Below are positions 1-6,133 of a DNA stretch of 20,148 bases, piece by piece. The position numbers and the translations under genes were made by a program. The first letter of the stretch is position 1. Each line of letters starts with the position of its first letter. The notes beneath the pieces are model-generated. The model did not search any database. It was not told the DNA's origin and worked only from the letters and a program-made list of their open reading frames with translations. The stretch is from Nitrospinota bacterium (GTDB taxonomy: Bacteria > Nitrospinota > Nitrospinia > JACRGO01): positions 1-20,148 of the forward strand of contig JACRGO010000058.1 in the NCBI GenBank assembly GCA_016212295.1. Direction: 5' to 3'.

Positions 1-14
1 TCTAACCTAGCCAT
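1..14 (-). CDS. Start of an unidentified gene running off the left edge
   Basis: Only the first codons (Met-Ala-Arg-Leu) lie in the window, so no function can be given. The start is supported by a strong Shine-Dalgarno stretch (GGAGGAGG) ending about five bases before the ATG at 12-14, and by a promoter-like sequence further upstream. Confidence 0.55.
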
Positions 15-88
15 TTTGCCCTCCTCCATCTTTTATAAGAGTATTTTTACTCTTGATATAAAATATAAAAAAACCACCCATTTGTCAA
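15..88 (-). promoter_or_regulatory. Promoter with a perfect 18-bp dyad at the likely start of transcription
   Basis: On the minus strand a perfect TTGACA (83-88) is followed after 17 bases by TATTTT (60-65). Just downstream at 37-54 is a perfect inverted repeat, AAGAGTA-TTTT-TACTCTT read on the plus strand. It lies between the -10 box and the Shine-Dalgarno sequence of the edge gene. This is where a repressor operator or a 5' UTR hairpin would sit. The promoter boxes are seen directly; the operator role is inferred. Confidence 0.5.
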
Positions 89-128
89 GATAATGGACGG
101 TATTAGAACAAAAAAGACACAGAAAGGG

Positions 129-329
129 CTAAACTGTTACGGACACTCCTGGCAGCGCCATGATATTTTGCCTTTGAGTCCACACCCACCACAGAGCTAC
201 GATAATAGCTATTACAAATATCCCCTTTTTCCCGAAGCGTCGAAAGACTGTTTCGACAAGAATCTTTTCAGTATCAGGAGGCTGAACTTCCTTTTGCGGT
301 TGCTGGCTTGCTGGTTCAGTGTTATCCAT
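129..329 (-). CDS. Small single-pass membrane protein
   Basis: Predicted protein of 66 residues. The first 33 residues are polar and rich in Gln, Pro and Glu. One hydrophobic segment spans about residues 35-51 (GIFVIAIIVALWWVW) after a basic patch (RRFGKKG), and a short tail follows. The basic patch before the segment suggests an N-in orientation. A good Shine-Dalgarno sequence (GGGAGAT) stands about seven bases before the ATG, which supports it as a real gene. It is separate from the signalling genes to its right and from the edge gene to its left. I do not recognise the family and assign no function. Confidence 0.5.
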   Translation of the reverse strand: MDNTEPASQQPQKEVQPPDTEKILVETVFRRFGKKGIFVIAIIVALWWVWTQRQNIMALPGVSVTV

Positions 330-331
330 TA

Positions 332-606
332 GATATCTCCCTCATTTAGAGGCTGTCTTGAAAAAATATTTATGCTGAGGCGTGAATATGAGGCTTGAAT
401 AATAAGCCCATTAACACCCATAGGTCTTAGGCTACCTCTCCCGATAGGGAATTGTTTCTGTAAGTTCTATTTTGCCACATTTTGTTTTTGTGTTGCCTCT
501 TCAGGGTAAAATTTTTATATGAAAACCTTTCCTCACACAAAGGCACGGAGGCACAAAGGGAAAAAATAATGGATGCAGAGAAACAACTTGAAAATTTTGT
601 AACTAT
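332..606. other. Intergenic stretch without a recognisable gene
   Basis: No convincing reading frame. It contains a short A/G-rich segment around 530-560 (cacaaaggcacggaggcacaaaggg) of the kind of low-complexity repeat found between genes in many environmental genomes. I see nothing else in it. Confidence 0.4.
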
Positions 607-624
607 TCAGCGTCTTTTTCTATT

Positions 625-759
625 CCCCAAAGGGGATATATAAAGTCCTGGAAAAACCTTATTTATGTATCCCCTCCGGGGAAAAATATTTTGTGGGTTT
701 CCCATACCCAGGGTGGCTCTTCGCTTACCCTGGGCTATCATATGTAACCCCTTCGGGGT
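625..759. repeat. Cluster of four short G/C-clamped hairpins (REP-like element)
   Basis: Four palindromes lie in 135 bases: CCCC-AAA-GGGG (625-635), CCCC-TCC-GGGG (671-681), CCCAGGGT paired with ACCCTGGG (707-714 and 727-734), and ACCCC-TTC-GGGGT (747-759). The segments between them are A/T rich. The layout resembles intergenic palindromic repeat units (REP/BIME type) mobilised by Y1 transposases in other bacteria. No transposase is in the window. Any reading frame through it is an artefact of the repeat. Confidence 0.6.
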
Positions 760-779
760 AGAATTGAGTAAATTACAAA

Positions 780-863
780 TAACAAACAAGGAAATGGAAT
801 TGTTTTGGACATTCGGTAATTGCGATTTGTAATTTATTTGTAATTTGCTATTTGTCATTTGGA
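780..863 (+). repeat. 84-bp dispersed repeat, copy 1
   Basis: A/T-rich segment beginning taacaaacaaggaaatgg and ending gctatttgtcatttgga. A second copy lies in inverted orientation at 4442-4525 with about five mismatches over 84 positions. Internally it carries attacaaat/atttgtaat complementarity, so it can fold as an imperfect hairpin. The pair flanks the three genes between 931 and 4383. It resembles small non-autonomous palindromic elements (inference). Confidence 0.75.
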
Positions 864-930
864 ATTTTGGTTGCCATTTCCTTTCGGTTGCAGGCAAAGG
901 CGGCAATAGAAATGCCAAACGACGATTTCT

Positions 931-1869
931 TTATGTCGCTTCCGCGATGGTGGGCAGTTTGGAGGCCATGAGGACCCTGACCAGAAGCTCGCTGTACTCG
1001 TCCCGGTTGGAAGGGCGGAGCATGGCCCCGTCCACTTTGTTTTCCGGTTTTTCCACCTCGCGGAGATTTTTTTCATCCGAGGTAAGGACCAGCAGGCGGA
1101 TTGTGCTGAGGCCCTTCTTCCCCCTGATCACCTTGTTCAGGTCCAATGCGGTGCCGTCCGGGAGGATGTAATCGGAAACTATTATTTCAGGGGCGCTTTC
1201 CAGGCAGTCCTCCTCGGCGGACTTCAAGGACGTGGCGAAGCTGATGGAGAAGGGGATGCCGGTTTCCATGAAAAAATCCTTGAACCTCTCGTACCGGTAT
1301 TTTGAGTTGGACAAAAACATCAGCCTGATCTCGCCAGGTTGAAGCTCGCCCAAGTGGTCAAGGATAAGCTGGTTTTTCTTCCTGTTAAGTTCCCATAGCC
1401 TTTGGCCGGCCCTTTCCAGGGCCGCTGTCTTTTTCCTGTTCAGCGCCAGTTCCCTGCCCTTGTCCTCGGTCTTGACCGCCGCCTGGGCCCGGTCGATCAG
1501 TTTTTTTACATAGTGGGCCAATTTTTTTTCCGGGACTTCCTTCCAGAGCAACCCCAAGGCCCCCTCGTTGACGCATGCCACGATGTGGTCGTTTGTCTCC
1601 TCGAAATCCCTCGATCCGGAAAAGAGAAAGACAAAGGGAATTTTCCTCTCCACCTTGCCTTGCAGGCTGCCCATGGTTTTAATGGACAAAAGGTCCTCCT
1701 CGATGAAATCCATGAAGACCATGCCGCAATATTTTTCGTAAATCCATTGGCAGTCCTTTCCCACGTCCCCGGACGGTTTGCCGGTGAACACCCTGTTCTG
1801 GGCGGAGGCGGCGATTTCCTCCAGCTTTTTCCCGAAGTCCTTGTCCTTTGTGAGGATGCCTATGTTCAT
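931..1869 (-). CDS. Tandem degenerate receiver (REC-REC) protein
   Basis: Predicted 312-residue signalling protein made of two receiver-like folds joined by a basic helical linker (about residues 120-178). In the first domain Asp54 (MVFMDF) is at the phospho-acceptor position, with Ser84 (FLFSGS) and Lys110 (LLWKEVP) in the switch positions. The acidic pair after strand 1 is weak (TKDKD). In the second, Asp233 (IIVSDYILPDG) is kept but the acidic pair is replaced by Asn-Ser and the conserved Lys by Arg (MLRPS). Phosphorylation of the second domain is therefore doubtful. There is no output domain. The start has a GAGGAAT ribosome site inside the end of the permuted CheA gene two bases upstream, so the two are probably cotranscribed and translationally linked. 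It is likely a partner or sink for that kinase (inference). Confidence 0.75.
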   Translation of the reverse strand: MNIGILTKDKDFGKKLEEIAASAQNRVFTGKPSGDVGKDCQWIYEKYCGMVFMDFIEEDLLSIKTMGSLQGKVERKIPFVFLFSGSRDFEETNDHIVACVNEGALGLLWKEVPEKKLAHYVKKLIDRAQAAVKTEDKGRELALNRKKTAALERAGQRLWELNRKKNQLILDHLGELQPGEIRLMFLSNSKYRYERFKDFFMETGIPFSISFATSLKSAEEDCLESAPEIIVSDYILPDGTALDLNKVIRGKKGLSTIRLLVLTSDEKNLREVEKPENKVDGAMLRPSNRDEYSELLVRVLMASKLPTIAEAT

Positions 1870-1871
1870 AA

Positions 1872-4007
1872 TTATTCCTCTACCTTAATGTATTCGAATC
1901 CGGTCACGTCATAATAGTTGCGAAGCCTCTCGGTAACGTAACGGCTTATTTTCTCAACTGAATGGGAGGTGGTGAGCAGTATCTTCATTGTGTCCAGCAC
2001 CAGCCCTTCCTCGATCTCTTCCATTGTGGGGAGCGTTGAATGGATAATCCCGATCCTGCTCAATTGCTTCAGAATGAGATAGGCCACAAGGAACGGCTCC
2101 TGGTAATCCGAGGAAAAGTTCAGCAGTATCTGGTAAGGGACGCTTCCCTTTGATATCTCCGAGTAAAAGGAAAACCGCGCCAAGTGGTCCATGGCAAAGG
2201 TTTTTTCCTTCAAATCGCCGAGGTCCATTTCCACCTGCGCGGTCTCCGCCGGGGCCTTGAACTTCTCCAGGCTCTCCCTGGCCTTCGGGCTGATCTCCTC
2301 AATGGGTTTCCCGGCGCGGATGGAGCCGTAGTTCGATTCCACGCACTTGACCGCGTCCAGCAGGATATCGATGGAGTCCTCATTTATCTCAACCTTCCCC
2401 TCCCGCATTCCCTCTATTACTGACTCCACCTCGTGTATATAATCGCCGAGGGCCTTTTGTCCGATCATCAATAAGTTTCCCTTGAGTGAGTGGAAGCTCC
2501 TGAAGGTGGAGTTGATCAGGCCGGAGTTTTTGGGGTCCGCCTCCAGGTCGAGAAGGACCTTGTCCAGGTCCTTTACCATGCTCTTGATCTCCTCGAAAAA
2601 CACGTCCAGGTGGTCGGCGGAAACCGCTTGGGCCTGTTGGGCTTGGTCCGCCGCGGGCCGGGCCGAAGGCCCTTTTTCCGTCGTCTTCACTTTTTCCGCC
2701 GCGGGTTTTTCCTCAATGCCTTGCGCCGCCTTTATGGCCGCCCCCTTTTTTTCCATCGCCTCGTATCCTTTCCTGTAACCCCTGGACAGGTTAATGATCT
2801 CCTGTATGTCCAGGATATAGCTGAAGCGGTTGCCGGAGAGGACCGAGACACCTGAGATGCCCTGGAGGGAAAAATAGTTGTCCAATGGAATGATGACCAG
2901 TTTTTGCGGGGAAAGAAACTCCGAAACCTTCAGGGCTATTTTTGAATTTTTGTATTCAATAATGATCACCGGAATGGCGCCGCCGGTGATTTCCACTTTC
3001 CTGCCGTAAAGGAGTTGCATCAAATCATACAGCGGGATGATCTTCCCCAGGTAAAGGATGTTTTCCCCCTGGCGCATCGTGGTCTGTATTTCGTTTCGGG
3101 TGATTCCGAGAGTGGTTGCGACGTTGGCTATGGGAACGGCGATATAGAGTTCGTTGATCCTGACCACAAGGGCGTCCGTGATGTTGACAGCGGCGATTTC
3201 AGGAATCTTGTAGGTAAAGGACGTCCCTTTGCCCTCCTCGGTCTCTATGAAGACCTCGCCGCCCAAATTGCCTATGCATTCCTTTACAACGTCCATCCCA
3301 ACTCCGCGGCCGGAGGTTTCAGTGGACTGCGCTGCCGTGCTGAATCCGGGAAAGAAAATAAAGTCCAGGGCCTTTTGCTTTTCCATGGACCTTGCTTCTT
3401 CCTCGCTGAGCAGCATTTTTTCAACGGCCTTTTTTTTCACCTTTTCAACGTCGATTCCCCTGCCGTCGTCGATTATCTGGATGAAGGTGAATTTTTCCTT
3501 GTTATATGCTTTCAGGGTCAGTACGCCGGTGGGGTCCTTTCCCTTCTGCTTTCTTTCCAGGGGGGACTCGATCCCGTGGTCGATGGCGTTCCGGATCTGG
3601 TGGGTGAGGACCTCGTTAAGGTGTTCCGCTATGCTTTTGTCCACTAGCGTGTCTTCCCCGACTATCTCCAATGCCACCTTTTTGTCCTTCTGCTTGCTTA
3701 GTTCCCTGGCCAGCCGCCGGAAGGACAGGAAGGTCTCCTTGATCTCCACCATCCTGATTTCCATGACCAGGTGGTGCAGGTCGGCTGAGATGCGGTCCGA
3801 GGTAATGGATGAAACCTTCACCTCCTCGAGCACGTCCTTGGAAAGGGGCTGGCGGTGGTCGGAGAACTCCGCGATCTTTCGCTGGATAAGATTGAGGTTG
3901 TTGGAAGCGATTATTACTTCGCCGGTGAGGTCCAACAGCCTGTCCAGGTGGGCGAGGCGGACCGCCATCCGGCTTGCTTCAATCTTGGAAAATTTGGATC
4001 CATCCAT
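1872..4007 (-). CDS. CheA-type histidine kinase with permuted domain order
   Basis: Predicted 711-residue cytoplasmic kinase. Domain order by motif: P3 dimerisation helices (about 10-105); P4 ATPase (about 119-270) with N box at Asn140 (RNAIDHGIE), G1 DDGRGID (180-186) and G2 SGRGVGMD (232-239); P5 CheW-like domain (about 272-410); a Lys/Ala/Pro linker (about 415-462); P1 histidine phosphotransfer domain (about 465-585) with phospho-His506 (FHSLKG); and a C-terminal P2-like domain (about 612-705). Canonical CheA runs P1-P2-P3-P4-P5, so the phosphotransfer half has moved to the C terminus. All catalytic motifs look intact. It overlaps the upstream receiver gene by 29 bases and is followed two bases later by the double-receiver gene. 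No receptor, CheW, CheR or CheB gene is in the window. It may use those receivers as substrates rather than drive classic chemotaxis (inference). Confidence 0.85.
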   Translation of the reverse strand: MDGSKFSKIEASRMAVRLAHLDRLLDLTGEVIIASNNLNLIQRKIAEFSDHRQPLSKDVLEEVKVSSITSDRISADLHHLVMEIRMVEIKETFLSFRRLARELSKQKDKKVALEIVGEDTLVDKSIAEHLNEVLTHQIRNAIDHGIESPLERKQKGKDPTGVLTLKAYNKEKFTFIQIIDDGRGIDVEKVKKKAVEKMLLSEEEARSMEKQKALDFIFFPGFSTAAQSTETSGRGVGMDVVKECIGNLGGEVFIETEEGKGTSFTYKIPEIAAVNITDALVVRINELYIAVPIANVATTLGITRNEIQTTMRQGENILYLGKIIPLYDLMQLLYGRKVEITGGAIPVIIIEYKNSKIALKVSEFLSPQKLVIIPLDNYFSLQGISGVSVLSGNRFSYILDIQEIINLSRGYRKGYEAMEKKGAAIKAAQGIEEKPAAEKVKTTEKGPSARPAADQAQQAQAVSADHLDVFFEEIKSMVKDLDKVLLDLEADPKNSGLINSTFRSFHSLKGNLLMIGQKALGDYIHEVESVIEGMREGKVEINEDSIDILLDAVKCVESNYGSIRAGKPIEEISPKARESLEKFKAPAETAQVEMDLGDLKEKTFAMDHLARFSFYSEISKGSVPYQILLNFSSDYQEPFLVAYLILKQLSRIGIIHSTLPTMEEIEEGLVLDTMKILLTTSHSVEKISRYVTERLRNYYDVTGFEYIKVEE

Positions 4008-4383
4008 TGTCGAAAAGCCTTTTTATCACTTTAGAAAGAAGCTGGAGGGCGATGGGCTTGGCGATAAAATCGTCCGCGCCGTTTTTCAATGCCTTGAAGG
4101 TATATTTGCTGTCCGAGAGGGTGGACATCACCACTATGGGAATGTGAAACCATTGTGACCGCTTTCTTACCGCTTCGCAGAAGTCGAACCCGTCCATCTG
4201 CGGCATGACTATATCGGAGAAAATAATGTCGACCTGGTTTTTCTCCAGCCTTTCAATCCCCTCCAGTCCGTGCTCGGCCTCCAGGACATTAAAGCCCAGC
4301 TTCGCCAGGCTTTCCTTGAGTATGAGCCTCATGGAAGGGAAGTCGTCTATTACCAGCGCCGTTTTGCCTTGATAGGAATCCAT
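3979..4383 (-). CDS. CheY-like single-domain response regulator
   Basis: Predicted 134 residues, almost exactly one receiver domain. The acidic pair is Asp13-Asp14 (LVIDDFPSMR), the phospho-acceptor is Asp57 (IIFSDIVMPQMDG), with Ser87 (VVMSTL) and Lys109 (IAKPIA) completing the active site. There is no output domain, so it probably signals by protein contact, like CheY. The ATG at 4381-4383 is preferred because an upstream in-frame start at 4446 would add residues encoded by the dispersed repeat. No strong Shine-Dalgarno sequence is visible. It is the first gene of the three-gene module and overlaps the permuted CheA gene by 29 bases, so that kinase is the likely phosphodonor. Confidence 0.85.
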   Translation of the reverse strand: MDSYQGKTALVIDDFPSMRLILKESLAKLGFNVLEAEHGLEGIERLEKNQVDIIFSDIVMPQMDGFDFCEAVRKRSQWFHIPIVVMSTLSDSKYTFKALKNGADDFIAKPIALQLLSKVIKRLFDNGWIQIFQD

Positions 4384-4441
4384 TATATTTATTAGATGAT
4401 GACATTGCGCGGCATGGCCGCAACTAAAAGAGAAATAAAAC

Positions 4442-4525
4442 TCCAAATGACAAATAGCAAATTACAAATAAATTCCAAACTACAATTACCGAATGTACAA
4501 AACAATTCCATTTCCTTGTTTGTTA
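4442..4525 (-). repeat. 84-bp dispersed repeat, copy 2 (inverted)
   Basis: Read on the minus strand this matches 780-863 at about 79 of 84 positions. A partly palindromic GCGCGGCATGGCCGCAAC-type segment lies beside it at about 4408-4426. The same motif recurs at 13647-13664, and partial forms at 10210-10230 and 11146-11155. No gene is visible between 4384 and 4626. Confidence 0.75.
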
Positions 4526-4626
4526 GTTGTAATTTTGGTTATTGGGATTTATTTGTTATTTGACAATTGTGATTTGGATTTTGATTCATGCTAATTATTA
4601 TCCTTCCTTATCCCGCCCTCTTACAA

Positions 4627-6099
4627 CTAATGAATGAATCTCCGCACCCTTGGGACCAGGTCCTCCATCTTGAAGGGCTTCATGACAAAGTCATTCGCGC
4701 CCAACCGGAAAGCCTTGTCGCGGATTTCAATATTATCGTCCCCGGTGACGACGATTACAGGCGTCGATTTTGTCGCCTGATTTTTCCGGATATGCTCCAA
4801 TACCTGAAAACCATCCATGCCAGGCAGATAGATATCCAGAATAAAAAGGTGAGGAGGGGCGGCATCCATTATTTCTATTGCTTTTTCCCCGCTCCCCGCT
4901 TCCAGGAACCCCAGTTTAAGTTCACTGAGAAAACCTTTTATCTCATCACAGGCTTTCTTGCTGTCATCTATAATTAACACCTTTGGCCTGACGAAAGGAA
5001 GAACGGCATGAAAGACGCTCCCTTTGCCTTCGACGGATTCCACGCGAAGGTCTCCGCCGTGCAGCTTCATGATGTCGTGGCTGATAGGCAGGCCGAATCC
5101 AGTGCCTTTTTCCCCTGCCGTTCCCATGGTGGATGTGACTTCTTCATGGTTAAAAATTTTTCCCAGCATTTTCGGGCTGATCCCCACACCCGTGTCCTTT
5201 ACCGCGATGGTTGCCTGTTCTCCGGGAGGCGCGAAAATCGTGATGGCGTCTCCCTTGCGGCAGAACTTGATGGCGTTGGACACGAGGTTTTGAATGACCT
5301 CCCTGAAAAGGCTTGGATCTCCGTATAACCGGAAATCCCTTGCAAGCTCATTCACTATCGTGATCTCCTTTTTTTTCGCGAGGTTTTTCAAAATCGCGGC
5401 CACCTCAAGGCTAATAAAATAACCGTCAAAAAATCTTTTCTCAAGAACGACCCTTCCTGTTTGAAGCCTGCTGATCTTCAGTAATTCCTCAATCATTTGA
5501 ACCAGCCGCTTCCCGCTCTCCATGGCGCGGCTGATCATTTTTTTGTGCTCCTCGTGGACGGGATTTTTCTCGTCATCATGAATCATGGTTAAAAACCCCA
5601 GTATCGAATTAAAAGGAGATTTCAAATCATGGGCTACCAGGGAGACGAATTTGTCCTTCAGCTTGGTGGCCTCCTCGGCCTCATTCTTGGCGCGCTCAAG
5701 CTCCTTCATGATTCCAGCCCTCTCCAGGGCGTAACGGATAACCCGAGGCAGGGCATTCAAATCCGCCTTGCCTTTGATGAGGTAGTCCTGCGCCCCGCTC
5801 TGAACGGCCTGTATGGCCACGTTTTCATCTTCCGTGCCGCTTAAAACCACTATGGGAAGGTACGGAGAGAATTTCCTTACTTTCCTCACTGTATCCATGC
5901 CTTTGGAATCCGGCAGGTTGAGATCCAAAAGGATGAGATCAAACTCCTGCTCCGCAAGCTTGTTTTCCACTTCCTTTAAATTGTCCGCATTGGCGCATGA
6001 AAAGGACATGGAAGCTGATGAACCCAGGATGGCCTCGACCAACTCGACCTGAAAGGGGTCGTCCTCAGCGAGGAGGATTCGCGCGTGATTCCTGTTCAT
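4627..6099 (-). CDS. Hybrid sensor histidine kinase, REC-HisKA-HATPase-REC
   Basis: Predicted 490-residue soluble protein. The N-terminal receiver has Asp13-Asp14, phospho-Asp59 (LILLDLNLPD) and Lys109. A helical linker (about 125-150) leads to HisKA with His157 (LVAHDLKSPFNSILGF). The ATPase has an N box at Asn271/Asn275 (NLVSNAIKF), G1 DTGVGIS and G2 GTGFGLPIS. The C-terminal receiver has Asp378-Asp379, phospho-Asp422 (FILDIYLPGMDG) and Lys474. There is no membrane segment, so its input probably arrives as a phosphoryl group or bound partner on the N-terminal receiver. A clear AAAGGA ribosome site stands nine bases before the ATG. It lies 34 bases after the large membrane hybrid kinase on the same strand, so the two probably form one operon and phosphorelay (inference). 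Confidence 0.88.
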   Translation of the reverse strand: MNRNHARILLAEDDPFQVELVEAILGSSASMSFSCANADNLKEVENKLAEQEFDLILLDLNLPDSKGMDTVRKVRKFSPYLPIVVLSGTEDENVAIQAVQSGAQDYLIKGKADLNALPRVIRYALERAGIMKELERAKNEAEEATKLKDKFVSLVAHDLKSPFNSILGFLTMIHDDEKNPVHEEHKKMISRAMESGKRLVQMIEELLKISRLQTGRVVLEKRFFDGYFISLEVAAILKNLAKKKEITIVNELARDFRLYGDPSLFREVIQNLVSNAIKFCRKGDAITIFAPPGEQATIAVKDTGVGISPKMLGKIFNHEEVTSTMGTAGEKGTGFGLPISHDIMKLHGGDLRVESVEGKGSVFHAVLPFVRPKVLIIDDSKKACDEIKGFLSELKLGFLEAGSGEKAIEIMDAAPPHLFILDIYLPGMDGFQVLEHIRKNQATKSTPVIVVTGDDNIEIRDKAFRLGANDFVMKPFKMEDLVPRVRRFIH

Positions 6100-6133
6100 T
6101 TATTTTTTCCTTTAAAATTAACTTCGCTGTCAT

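Noticed and set aside
93-332. Plus-strand frame of 79 codons opposite the small membrane protein
   Set aside because: No ribosome site and no recognisable motif; the minus-strand frame has a Shine-Dalgarno sequence and a clear membrane segment.
607-918. Minus-strand frame of 103 codons ending at the signalling genes
   Set aside because: Its residues are a translation of the four-hairpin repeat and the 84-bp repeat; not a gene.
3229-4158. Long plus-strand frame of 309 codons over the CheA gene
   Set aside because: Antisense shadow with no domain; the minus-strand frame carries intact CheA motifs.
4384-4446. Upstream start extending the CheY-like protein by 21 residues
   Set aside because: The added residues come from the repeat next to the gene and precede the normal beginning of a receiver domain.
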